Of a stretch of DNA of 64,000 bases, positions 50,381 through 58,589 are shown one piece after another (the first letter of the stretch is position 1; each line of letters opens with the position of its first letter). The stretch is from NCBI GenBank assembly GCA_934613505.1, contig CAKTTB010000007.1, forward strand, positions 34,951 to 98,950, read 5' to 3'. The notes beneath the pieces are model-generated. The model saw nothing but the letters and a program-made list of their open reading frames with translations. It was not told the origin of the DNA and did not search any database. Position numbers and translations under genes: made by a program. The stretch is from an uncultured Oscillospiraceae bacterium (GTDB taxonomy: Bacteria > Bacillota > Clostridia > Oscillospirales > Oscillospiraceae).

Positions 50381-51075
50381 TGCGCGGTCTCCTTTCCGGC
50401 CTTTTTTCTTTTATAGATCGTATACGCAATGCCGATGGCCAGCGCACCGGACGGAAGGATCATAAAACTGGTGGACGAGATCAGCCCCGGCACGAGCGTA
50501 AACAAAACGCTCATCACCACCAGCGGCGCGATCGCCACAACGAGATTTTTCCGGTAATACTGATACGCCATCGCACCGAAGAGCGCCGGAACGACGTTCG
50601 CGAACGCGGGCTGCAGCGCGGGACTTTGCAGCACGGGCTGCAGCGGGACGAGCGCCAGCACGCCGAGCGCCAGAATAAGAATCGTGACCAGCGACGACGC
50701 GGCGATCGAGAGCGTGGAGACAATCTCATTTTCCGCCGTGCCGGTCTTGACGCCCGCCAGATCACGGGCGTTCACCGCGCATGGGATCTTCATATTGATG
50801 AGATTGCCGGTGATAAAGGCCAGATAGCCGCCGCCTGCGCCGAGCATCGGCGTGTAGATGAGAAATTCCGCCACGCTGCTGACCGTCCACACGAGGCCGA
50901 CGGACAAAAATCCCCGCGCCGTCGCGCCGAGATCCGGATAGGCCCCAAGGAAGCCGCCGATCACAAACGGCGCGCCGAGCAGCAGTGCAACCGTGATGAT
51001 GCTCAGAATGCGGCCAATCACATGCGTCTGCCTGCTGTATTGCGCCCAGAGGGCGTCCTTCTGTTTCTGTTCCAT
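50377..51075 (-). CDS. Six-to-seven-helix membrane protein, partner of the DUF5058-type protein
   Basis: A 232-residue integral membrane protein with helices around 22-45, 55-75, 80-100, 125-150, 160-175, 180-205 and 208-225. The polar N- and C-termini (KRKKAGKE) are probably cytoplasmic. I do not recognise a named family. It lies 13 bases after the DUF5058-like gene and overlaps the M20 peptidase by 4 bases, so the two proteins are likely subunits of one transporter for the peptidase's substrate (inference). Confidence 0.75.
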   Translation of the reverse strand: MEQKQKDALWAQYSRQTHVIGRILSIITVALLLGAPFVIGGFLGAYPDLGATARGFLSVGLVWTVSSVAEFLIYTPMLGAGGGYLAFITGNLINMKIPCAVNARDLAGVKTGTAENEIVSTLSIAASSLVTILILALGVLALVPLQPVLQSPALQPAFANVVPALFGAMAYQYYRKNLVVAIAPLVVMSVLFTLVPGLISSTSFMILPSGALAIGIAYTIYKRKKAGKETAQ

Positions 51076-51088
51076 CTGTCCGCCCTCC

Positions 51089-51838
51089 TTACAGCTGCCC
51101 GAACAGCACGGCGGCCGCCATACCGGCCAGCATACTGCCCGCGATTGAGAAATTCTCGACCCAGGTCACGTGCTTCTTCTCCGCCAGATACGAAAACAGC
51201 GCCATCACGCCCGCCGACACCACCGCGACCGCCAGCGGCGTCCAGTCGCCGGAACACGTGAACAGGCCGTTCGACGAAATAAATCCGCCGAGATAGCTGC
51301 CGAGATACGCGCTGACAAGACCGATGAACATGGCCGTCATGGCAGCATCGCCGAAGCCTGCCGCGCCCTTGCCGCCGGATGCGGATGAGAGTCTGCGCGT
51401 ATAGCGCTTATTAAAGAAGATGGACAGCACGATGCCCCAGATGATGCAAAGGCTCATGAGAAGCGCGATGGTCGCGAAGCCCTGCGGCGTCATTTCCGCG
51501 GCGGACAGGCTCTTCATGCCGACCTGCTCGGCGGCGGCCTGCGCGACCTGCGTCTCATAGTGCAGCGCCCCGATGACCGACAGCCGCAGCCACGGCCACG
51601 GCGTCCCGAGACTGCCGGACAGCGCGATGACGCCCAGCAGAATGCCGACGCTCGGCAGCGCCGAGAACGTCGCGCTCGAGACGATCACGCGCTTCATTTT
51701 CACCCGGTCCATCCCGATGGCAAGACCCGCGCGCCACGCGCGGACGAGAAACACGATGCAGATGAACGCGACGAACGCGACAATGCCGCCGCAGATCAGA
51801 TACATCACAGGACTGTTGAGCTTGGATAGCATGGACAT
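51089..51838 (-). CDS. DUF5058-like membrane protein
   Basis: A 249-residue membrane protein; ATG 51838 follows GGGAGGGCGCTGCCT and is preferred to an upstream extension. Segments NSPVMYLICGGIVAFVAFICI, LPSVGILLGVIALSGSLG and AMTAMFIGLVSAYLGSYLG indicate ~6 helices and match my recollection of DUF5058 proteins, whose role is unknown. A -10-like TATACT lies upstream on the minus strand near 51867-51872. It is the first gene of the membrane-pair/M20 operon and is divergent from the sigma-54 activator. Confidence 0.78.
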   Translation of the reverse strand: MSMLSKLNSPVMYLICGGIVAFVAFICIVFLVRAWRAGLAIGMDRVKMKRVIVSSATFSALPSVGILLGVIALSGSLGTPWPWLRLSVIGALHYETQVAQAAAEQVGMKSLSAAEMTPQGFATIALLMSLCIIWGIVLSIFFNKRYTRRLSSASGGKGAAGFGDAAMTAMFIGLVSAYLGSYLGGFISSNGLFTCSGDWTPLAVAVVSAGVMALFSYLAEKKHVTWVENFSIAGSMLAGMAAAVLFGQL

Positions 51839-51984
51839 AGGCAGCGCCCTCCCTTTCTTTCTGCCTCCAGTATAGCATGCTTTCCGCACAAAACATAGCG
51901 CCACAGAAAATTTTGACAGGCAGCTGTCTTCTCCCCTGCTTCGTCCGTTTTATGGAAGTGGGCAGAAGTTCCTGTAACTTTCAA

Positions 51985-52013
51985 TTGCAGGATCACAAAA
52001 ATTATGGTACAAT
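51985..52013 (+). promoter_or_regulatory. Sigma-A promoter of the sigma-54 activator gene
   Basis: TTGCAG (51985-51990), a 17-base spacer and TACAAT (52008-52013). GTGGAGGCGGC precedes the ATG at 52042. Confidence 0.65.
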
Positions 52014-52041
52014 TCCATAGAATTTGTGGAGGCGGCATGGC

Positions 52042-53781
52042 ATGAGTACGATTTTATCCAAAATGGCAGAAACTGCGCAGCAGTATGTCGAGATCCTGCG
52101 GGAAATTCTTGGGCTTGATGCGTCTATTGTCGACTCCAGCCAGATCCGCATTGCGGGCAGCGGGCGCATGAAGCAGCGCATCGGCGACATGTCCTCCTAC
52201 GGAAATATCGTCCTCAGCGCGATCCAGACAAGAAAAGCTGTCGTTGTTACAAATCCGGGTGAGAACCCGCTGTGTGCCTCCTGTATTGATAAAGAATACT
52301 GCGACAATCTTGCTGAGATCTGGTCCCCAATCTTTCTGCAGGACACTCTCATCGGCGTTATCGGCTGCGTCTGCTACACGCAGGAGCAGCGGCAGATGTT
52401 TCTGGAGCGCGTCGATGTGATCGAGGAATTTTTCACGCTGTTTTCCAATCTTCTGAGCAGCTACGCCTACACCTTTTCCGAAACGGAGCGCCACCAGAGC
52501 ATCAGTCACCTGCTGGAAAAGGTGCTGGCCCGCGCGCAGGTCGGCGTTCTGATCCTCGATACACAGGACCGGATCGTGAACGTCAACACGTTCGGCCGGG
52601 ATCTGCTCGGCATCAATCTGGCCGTCCGGGACTTTACGACCGTCCGTCTGGAAAAAACAGCAAATGACAAGGAGTACCTGCTTTCCCTCGGCGATCATGC
52701 GCTGCGCATCATCGGGGATCTCTATGTCCTGTCGCTCGAGCCGTTCAGCCGGCTTCTAATCTTCAGCGACGCCCAGCGGCAGTCCAAGGCGGCTGACGAA
52801 CTGCTGGGTCTGAAAAGTCCGCGCGCGCTCGACCGGATCGCCGGACATTCGAAGGCGATCACCGAGCTGAAATCGCAGATCCGGATGGTCGCACTGTCCT
52901 CCTCCAACGTTCTCATCACCGGTGAAAGCGGCACCGGCAAGGAGCTGGTCGCCCGCGCGGTCCACGACGAAAGTCCCCGCCGCGATGCACCGTTCATCGC
53001 GGTCAACTGCGCGGCTCTGCCGGAAACCCTGCTGGAAAGCGAGCTGTTCGGCTACGTCAAGGGTGCGTTCACCGGCGCGAGTGCGCAGGGAAAGGTCGGT
53101 CTGCTCGAATCTGCGAAAGGCGGCACCTTCTTCTTCGACGAGATCGGCGACATGCCGCTTCTGCTGCAGGCCAAACTGCTGCGCGTGCTTGAGCAGCGGG
53201 AGATCCTGCGCGTGGGCGGGAACATGCCGATCCCGATCGACGTCCGCTTCGTCTTCGCCACGAACTGCGACCTCATGGAGAAGGTCAGGGACGGCACGTT
53301 CCGGAAGGATCTATACTATAGGATCAATGTTATTCCGCTGAAGCAGTCCCCGCTCCGCGAGCGGCGCGAGGATATTCAGATGCTGGCCGGGCTGTTCATC
53401 CGGCGCTTCAGCTCGGAGATGCAGAAGCCGGTCTATAAGATCGACGACGCGTTCTGGAATCTGCTCGTCCGCTATCCATGGCCCGGCAACGTCCGTGAGC
53501 TGCAGAACACAATGGAATATGTCGTTAACATGATGCATGCCGACGGCGTGCTCCACGCGGAGCTTCTGAGCCGGTATCTCACGCCGGAAACGGGATATCT
53601 TCCGCCCGCGCTCGATTTCGGCTCCAACTGGTCGCTGGCACACGCGGAGGAGCGCCTGATCCGGCAGTGCCTGCAGCAGTACAGCAGCCAGAAAAACGGC
53701 AAAAAGCTCGCCGCCGACCAGCTCGGCATCGGCCTTGCGACGCTGTACCGGAAAATGAAGCAGTATCAGATCGATATGTAA
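52042..53781 (+). CDS. Sigma-54-dependent activator (bacterial enhancer-binding protein)
   Basis: A 579-residue regulator. Residues ~1-150 are a GAF/PocR-like sensory region with a cysteine set (NPLCASCIDKEYC, ~75-90); ~160-245 is PAS-like (VGVLILDTQDRIVNVN). The AAA+ domain (~265-500) has Walker A GESGTGKE (~294), the sigma-54 contact loop GAFTGA (341-346), Walker B GGTFFFDEIGDMP and the arginine-finger region. A Fis-type HTH (~545-579; KKLAADQLGIGLATLYRKMKQ) ends it. The intact GAFTGA loop shows that it can work with RpoN, which is encoded ~8.6 kb downstream. The palindromes and -24/-12 promoter after it show the likely target. Confidence 0.94.
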   Translation: MSTILSKMAETAQQYVEILREILGLDASIVDSSQIRIAGSGRMKQRIGDMSSYGNIVLSAIQTRKAVVVTNPGENPLCASCIDKEYCDNLAEIWSPIFLQDTLIGVIGCVCYTQEQRQMFLERVDVIEEFFTLFSNLLSSYAYTFSETERHQSISHLLEKVLARAQVGVLILDTQDRIVNVNTFGRDLLGINLAVRDFTTVRLEKTANDKEYLLSLGDHALRIIGDLYVLSLEPFSRLLIFSDAQRQSKAADELLGLKSPRALDRIAGHSKAITELKSQIRMVALSSSNVLITGESGTGKELVARAVHDESPRRDAPFIAVNCAALPETLLESELFGYVKGAFTGASAQGKVGLLESAKGGTFFFDEIGDMPLLLQAKLLRVLEQREILRVGGNMPIPIDVRFVFATNCDLMEKVRDGTFRKDLYYRINVIPLKQSPLRERREDIQMLAGLFIRRFSSEMQKPVYKIDDAFWNLLVRYPWPGNVRELQNTMEYVVNMMHADGVLHAELLSRYLTPETGYLPPALDFGSNWSLAHAEERLIRQCLQQYSSQKNGKKLAADQLGIGLATLYRKMKQYQIDM

Positions 53782-53790
53782 TATTTTCTT

Positions 53791-53840
53791 CAGCAGTAAT
53801 TCTCAGAATGAGTTTATTCTCATTTTGAGAATTACTGCTG
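53791..53840 (+). terminator. Terminator of the activator gene, with enhancer-like palindromes nested inside
   Basis: A perfect 15-bp stem (53791-53805 with 53826-53840) followed by CTTTTTATTT. The loop contains another palindrome (see the enhancer entry). Confidence 0.75.
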
Positions 53841-53865
53841 CTTTTTATTTCCTCATTTTGAGAAT
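53799..53865. promoter_or_regulatory. Putative enhancer (UAS) palindromes for the sigma-54 activator
   Basis: Perfect ATTCTCATTTTGAGAAT at 53816-53832, a partial copy ATTCTCAGAATGAG at 53799-53812, and another CTCATTTTGAGAATA at 53851-53865. They lie ~115-180 bases upstream of the -24/-12 promoter, the usual distance for enhancer-binding protein sites. Confidence 0.65.
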
Positions 53866-53978
53866 ATACATTAGTTTCCGCTACTTCTTTGCTATTAACA
53901 GCCGTTTTCCCGCGGCATTTCTGCCTCTTGTCCTCCAGAAATCGGCACAGAAAAAATTTTTTAGACACATTTTTGCAT

Positions 53979-53995
53979 TTGGCTCAACGTTTGCT
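53979..53995 (+). promoter_or_regulatory. Sigma-54 (-24/-12) promoter of the transporter/peptidase cluster
   Basis: TTGGC-TCAACGT-TTGCT has TGGC and TTGC with the exact 7-base separation of the sigma-54 consensus (TGGCACG-N4-TTGC). The predicted start of transcription is ~50 bases before the ATG of the Nramp-fold gene. Confidence 0.75.
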
Positions 53996-54056
53996 AAATC
54001 ATGCAGTGAAAGCAGATATTTATTCTGCACTCACACATTGAAAGGATTGAAAGAAG

Positions 54057-55325
54057 ATGAACAAACAAAGATTCTCGTGGAAACTTGCTCTCTCAGCGTT
54101 AGGTCCTGCTTTGCTTGTTGCGGCCTGCAATCTTGGTCCCGGCAGCGTCGTTACCGCATCCAACTACGGTGCAAAATATGGGTATGGTGCACTGTGGATC
54201 ATTCTGCTCTCCTGTTTCTTCGCATTTTTCTATCAGGAACCGGCCATGCGAATCGCAAACAAGGCCAATACTCCTGATGACACCGTACTCCTCGGCATCC
54301 GAAACCGTATGGGTAAGGGCTGGGCATATCTGACCTGGATCGTGATCCTGCTTGGCAGCATGACATTCCAAGTCGGCAACCTGACCGGTACCGCCATGGC
54401 GCTTGAATACTTCGTTCCCTCCATTTCCTCGTTCGGCTGGGCCTGCATCATTGCCGTAAGTGGCCTGATCCTTGGCTTCCTCGGCTCCTATGGAAAAATC
54501 GAAAAAATCACGAATGTTCTGATCTTCGGCATTGTCGCTTGCTTCATTATCTGCGCTGTCGTCGCCAAACCCGACGGTGGAGAGATACTGCGCGAAGGCT
54601 TCACCTTCCAGATCCCGGGCGGCGACTACTGGACTGCGATGGCGCTGCTCGCCACGTCTGTTTCGTTCCACATTGCTGTCGGCTACTCTTCTCTCATTAA
54701 GAAAAAGCGCACAGAAGAAGCTCTGAAGGGCAATGACATGTCCCTCCTCCCGCGCAATATCCGGATGCGCTACAGCCGATTCGACCTGATTGTCGGCATC
54801 GTCATCACCTCCGGCGTCACCGCTGCGATTGTCATCTGCTCCGGCGCAACGCTCCACCCGCTCGGCATCACCGTCTCGAACGCAGCACAGATGGCTGTTC
54901 AGCTCGAGCCGTTGCTCGGCAAGGCTGCCGGTGTCGTCTTCTCCATCGGTCTGTTCGCCGCCGCATATTCCACCGTTCTGTATCAGGTCACGATCCAGCC
55001 CTATTACGCACATGAAGTAATGGGCCGCGACGTCGACCTGAAGGATAAGCTGAGTAAGGCCATGATGATCATTATCTGCGTGTTCCCGACGCTTCTTCTG
55101 CTGTTCTTCGGCGGCACGCCGACCGAGCTCATCATCTCCGTGCAAGCTATCACCGGCGTTGCTTTCCCGATCATCACGCTCGTTGTCTGGATCCTCTCCA
55201 ACAAGAAGGAGTTCATGGGCGACATGGTGAACCGCACCTGGCAGAACATCATCTATGGCGTTATCTTCGCCGCAACCACCTTCATGGCTGTCCGCACGAT
55301 CCTCTCGATCCTCGGCAAGCTGTAA
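54057..55325 (+). CDS. Nramp-fold transporter lacking the metal-binding motifs
   Basis: A 422-residue membrane protein of ~11 helices in the LeuT/Nramp fold: LGPGSVVTASNYGAKYGYGALW (TM1 region), a family-type TM2 to TM3 segment with FQVGNLTGTAMAL, and TM10/11-like ends. In true Nramp Mn/Fe importers TM1 has DPGN and TM6 has MPH. Here TM1 reads GPGS (27-30), so both metal ligands are gone. TM6 reads SFH (203-205), so the methionine is gone too. It is transcribed from the sigma-54 promoter and followed by four peptidase genes, so I infer an organic cargo such as a small peptide or amide. A Mg-type Nramp relative is the alternative. Confidence 0.85.
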   Translation: MNKQRFSWKLALSALGPALLVAACNLGPGSVVTASNYGAKYGYGALWIILLSCFFAFFYQEPAMRIANKANTPDDTVLLGIRNRMGKGWAYLTWIVILLGSMTFQVGNLTGTAMALEYFVPSISSFGWACIIAVSGLILGFLGSYGKIEKITNVLIFGIVACFIICAVVAKPDGGEILREGFTFQIPGGDYWTAMALLATSVSFHIAVGYSSLIKKKRTEEALKGNDMSLLPRNIRMRYSRFDLIVGIVITSGVTAAIVICSGATLHPLGITVSNAAQMAVQLEPLLGKAAGVVFSIGLFAAAYSTVLYQVTIQPYYAHEVMGRDVDLKDKLSKAMMIIICVFPTLLLLFFGGTPTELIISVQAITGVAFPIITLVVWILSNKKEFMGDMVNRTWQNIIYGVIFAATTFMAVRTILSILGKL

Positions 55326-55374
55326 TTTCCGCATGGTCTGCCCTGCAGATCGACAAAAACAAGGAGGAGCTCAT

Positions 55375-56514
55375 ATGAGTGCTAGAGTCTTCAGCCAGGA
55401 ATGGCACGCTCGCCGCAGAGACGAACTGATTGCACAGATGCAGCGCAAAAAAATAGACTGCGTGATTCTCAGTAATTCCGCATTGCCTGTCAATTTATAC
55501 TACTTTACCGGATTTGATACAACTCCGCACCGGACTCTGACATTAGCCTTTTTTACAGTAGACGGTCAAAGCGCACTTCTCATTCCCGCCCTGCGTGCCG
55601 ACCAGGCTGCTGTCGGCTGTGCCGCAATCCCCCGTCAGGTTCGGTATTCCGACGATGATGACATTTCAGCAGTGCTCCGTTGCATCGCCGTCTCTCTGCA
55701 TCTGCGTGACCATGCCAGAATTGCAGTTGACGAATCCCTGGAATTTTTCAAGCTTCAGATCCTGCAGCAGGCATTCCCGACTGCTTCATTCTGTTCTGCC
55801 GCCGCTCTCATTGATCCTCTCAGAATGCGCAAAACCCCGGAAGAGCTTGCAATCCTCCGGACTGCATACCGCATGACGGATGAAGTATATAAGGCGGCAT
55901 TAACCGAGGTTCACCCCGGTATGACTGAGCTTGAGTTCCGTCATCTTCTGGAAGAAGGTTATTATCAGCGCGGCTTTGCAGGCGGTTTACTAAATGGCGT
56001 TGCCTTTGGTAAAAACACCGCCTATACGCAGTGGGTGTCTGATTCAACCGCGATCGCTGCCGGAGATCAGGCATACTGTGACCTCGGCGCCGTATGGAAT
56101 CATTACTGGACAGACACGACCCGGTGCTTTTCCCTTGGCGCTCCCTCTGCCGCATACCAGCGGCTCTACAACATCTGTTTGCAGGGTGAGCAACTCGCGG
56201 AGCAGGCCGTCCATCCTGGCATGACATTCGATGAGCTGCACTGGATCACCGGCAACTTTTTCCGGAAAGAAGGCGTTCTGCAATACTGGCCTGTGCGTCT
56301 TGGCCACGGCATCGGCTTGCTAGCAAATGAATCCCCCTCCGTATGCAATGGGAATCACGATGTCATCGAAGAAGGTATGGTCATCACGATCGAGCCAACG
56401 CTTCATATCCCCGGACATTTTGGACTGCGCATTGAAAACACCATTGTTGTCACTTCGTCAGGCTGTGAATCACTGTCCCAGCTTTCCCTTGAGCTTACCG
56501 TAATTCCGCTTTAA
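55375..56514 (+). CDS. M24 family Xaa-Pro peptidase
   Basis: A 379-residue pita-bread peptidase; ATG 55375 follows AAGGAGGAGCTCAT. The creatinase-like N-domain (~1-135) is followed by the catalytic domain with all five metal ligands: D236 and D247 (DLGAVWNHYWTDTTR), H311 (LGHGIG), E340 (IEPTLHIPG) and E354 (RIENT). It should cut the bond before proline in Xaa-Pro di- or longer peptides, in the cytoplasm. It lies 50 bases after the Nramp-fold gene in the same direction. Confidence 0.92.
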   Translation: MSARVFSQEWHARRRDELIAQMQRKKIDCVILSNSALPVNLYYFTGFDTTPHRTLTLAFFTVDGQSALLIPALRADQAAVGCAAIPRQVRYSDDDDISAVLRCIAVSLHLRDHARIAVDESLEFFKLQILQQAFPTASFCSAAALIDPLRMRKTPEELAILRTAYRMTDEVYKAALTEVHPGMTELEFRHLLEEGYYQRGFAGGLLNGVAFGKNTAYTQWVSDSTAIAAGDQAYCDLGAVWNHYWTDTTRCFSLGAPSAAYQRLYNICLQGEQLAEQAVHPGMTFDELHWITGNFFRKEGVLQYWPVRLGHGIGLLANESPSVCNGNHDVIEEGMVITIEPTLHIPGHFGLRIENTIVVTSSGCESLSQLSLELTVIPL

Positions 56515-56540
56515 CTACAAAACAGAAGGAGACCATTCTT

Positions 56541-57503
56541 ATGACAAAAGGCTTAAACGGCGCTCGCATTCTTCTCACGACCTGCTCCAATTGCCAGAAA
56601 GACGAAAATATTCTGTTTGTCGCCGATAACACCGGTCTGGACATAGCGATGGCCATGTGGGCCGCTTCTGAGGAATTTCCGAACAGAACGCTGACGCTCA
56701 TGGATGACCGCACCATGCACGGAGAAAACCCGACCGCAATCGCCGACGCCGCCATGCAGGCCGCCGACGTGATCTTCGCCTGCACCCGCTATTCCATGTT
56801 CCATTCCGACGCCAGGAAAGACGCAGTCGCGCGCGGAGCCAGATTTATCAACATGGCTGACTACGACTTTGAGATGATGGAGCACGGCGGCGTCTTCTGC
56901 GATTACGAAAAGGAACGTGTCCGCTGCGCAAAAATGGCAGAGCATTTCCGGGGCGGAAAGTGGATGGAGATTGAAACAGACTGCGGTTCTCATATGACCT
57001 GCTCGATTGAAAACCGTCCGCCGAAGGACCAGTACGGCGTCAGCCTTGAAAAGGGCGTCTCTTCCTCGCCTCCTGATATCGAATGCGCGACCTGCGCGGT
57101 CGAAGGAACTGCGAACGGCGTCATGTATATTGACGCCAGCATTCCGCATCCCGAACTTGGCCTGATCCGCGAGCCGGTCAAGCTCACGATTGAAAACGGT
57201 CTGGTAAAGAACATCGAGGGCGGTGAAGAAGCTGACATTCTGAAAAAGATCCTGGCCGACCTGCACGACCCGAACGCCTATAACGTCGGCGAAGTCGGCA
57301 TCGGCATCAATTCCAGCGGCATTCTGAACGGCCGTATGCTGTCCGACGAGGGCTGCGGCGGTACCGCGCACCTCGGCCTCGGCGATAACCGCGGTTTCGG
57401 TGGTGTTGTCGCGTGCCAGATGCATCTGGACTGCATTTTCCACAAACCGACGATCCACGTTGACGGAAAACTCGTCATGGATCATGGCGAGATCATCTTC
57501 TGA
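56541..57503 (+). CDS. M29-family (aminopeptidase T-like) protein, copy 1
   Basis: A 320-residue protein of the COG2309/M29 type, shorter than classical AmpS/AmpT (~410). The start region TTCSNCQKDENILFVAD has two Cys; later CATCAVEGTANGVMYID supplies a Glu ligand, GEVGIGIN a second Glu, DEGCGGTAHLGLGDN a His and MHLDCIF a His and Asp. All five ligand types of the two-metal site can thus be traced. It is a clear paralog of the next gene; the two share CxTCAVEG and DEGCGGT...GIGDNRGFGG cores. ATG 56541 follows AGAAGGAGACCATTCTT. It is probably a cytoplasmic metallo-aminopeptidase or amidase. Confidence 0.85.
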   Translation: MTKGLNGARILLTTCSNCQKDENILFVADNTGLDIAMAMWAASEEFPNRTLTLMDDRTMHGENPTAIADAAMQAADVIFACTRYSMFHSDARKDAVARGARFINMADYDFEMMEHGGVFCDYEKERVRCAKMAEHFRGGKWMEIETDCGSHMTCSIENRPPKDQYGVSLEKGVSSSPPDIECATCAVEGTANGVMYIDASIPHPELGLIREPVKLTIENGLVKNIEGGEEADILKKILADLHDPNAYNVGEVGIGINSSGILNGRMLSDEGCGGTAHLGLGDNRGFGGVVACQMHLDCIFHKPTIHVDGKLVMDHGEIIF

Positions 57504-57600
57504 TCGATCATAATGACTTCCAAACGGAGCCGTTTGTGCTTCTTTGGCAGCCGCTCCCCGGATGTTTCCGCACACTTTGAAATCAAAGGAGATGTATCTT

Positions 57601-58566
57601 TTGAATAAAAAATGCCTGGAAGCCGCGAAAATCCTGATTGAGACCTGCGGTGGATGCAAACAGGATGAAAAAATAGCCATTATCACGGACGATTCGAGCC
57701 TTGAGCTTGCAAAGATCATGTGGGCCGCGCTGGAAGCATACCCGCAGAAGACGCTTGTCCTGATGCCTGATGCACAGATGCACGGTGAAGACACCAATGA
57801 TGTTGTCGGAAATGCGATGTTGCACGCAGATGTGATCTTCGGATGCACAAAATTTTCCCTCACACACGCACCGAAAAAGAAGATCGCCGTACAGCAGGGC
57901 GCACGGTTCGTCAATATGGCTGACTACGACATGTCCATGATGGAGGACGGCGGCCTGCACGCAGATTTCCATGAAATGAAGAAGCTCTGCCTCGCGGTCG
58001 GTGAGAAGATAAAAGACCGCAGCAGAATCGAAATCACTACGCCGCGCGGAAGCCACTACACCGCGTCGATTGAAGGCCGCGCGCCATTCATGTCCTTCGG
58101 CATGGCACATGAGCCCGGCACAGCCTGCACGCCGCCCTGCGTCATGTGCTCGACCTGCGCTGTTGAGGGAACCGGTGAAGGCGTCGTCTACCTGGACGGC
58201 AGCGTGATCCATCCCAGCATCGGCCTTGTGACCGATGCGATCAAGCTCACGATCCACAAGGGGCTGATTACGGATATCACCGGCGGCCCGCAGGCGCAGA
58301 CCCTCAAGGAGCTTCTGACCAGCTTCCACGAGGATGCGGCGTTTAATGTCGGTGAAATCGGTATCGGTCTCAATACCAAGTGCAAGCTTCGCGGACGGAT
58401 GCTGGAAGACGAAGGCTGCGGCGGCACGGTGCATTTCGGCATCGGCGACAATCGCGGCTTCGGCGGTCATATGGCCTGCTCGTTCCATCTGGATGCTGTC
58501 TTCTGTGAGCCGACCCTGCTCGTCGACGGCACGCCCGTTCTGATCGACGGTAAAATCATCGTCTGA
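57601..58566 (+). CDS. M29-family (aminopeptidase T-like) protein, copy 2
   Basis: A 321-residue paralog of the preceding gene. TTG 57601 is preferred because AAAGGAG ends 9 bases before it; an in-frame ATG at 57592 abuts the ribosome site. Motifs: IETCGGCKQDEKIAIITD, CSTCAVEGTGEGVVYLDG (Glu), GEIGIGLN (Glu), DEGCGGTVHFGIGDNRGFGG (His) and FHLDAVF (His, Asp). The two proteins may form a heterodimer or have different substrate ranges. A ~97-base gap with a small palindrome (AAACGGAGCCGTTT) separates them. Confidence 0.85.
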   Translation: MNKKCLEAAKILIETCGGCKQDEKIAIITDDSSLELAKIMWAALEAYPQKTLVLMPDAQMHGEDTNDVVGNAMLHADVIFGCTKFSLTHAPKKKIAVQQGARFVNMADYDMSMMEDGGLHADFHEMKKLCLAVGEKIKDRSRIEITTPRGSHYTASIEGRAPFMSFGMAHEPGTACTPPCVMCSTCAVEGTGEGVVYLDGSVIHPSIGLVTDAIKLTIHKGLITDITGGPQAQTLKELLTSFHEDAAFNVGEIGIGLNTKCKLRGRMLEDEGCGGTVHFGIGDNRGFGGHMACSFHLDAVFCEPTLLVDGTPVLIDGKIIV

Positions 58567-58589
58567 CACATATTTAGAGGAAATACAGC

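Noticed and set aside
51870..51900. Possible leftward sigma-54 promoter before the DUF5058-like gene
   Set aside because: TGGC is present on the minus strand but the -12 position lacks TTGC at the right spacing.
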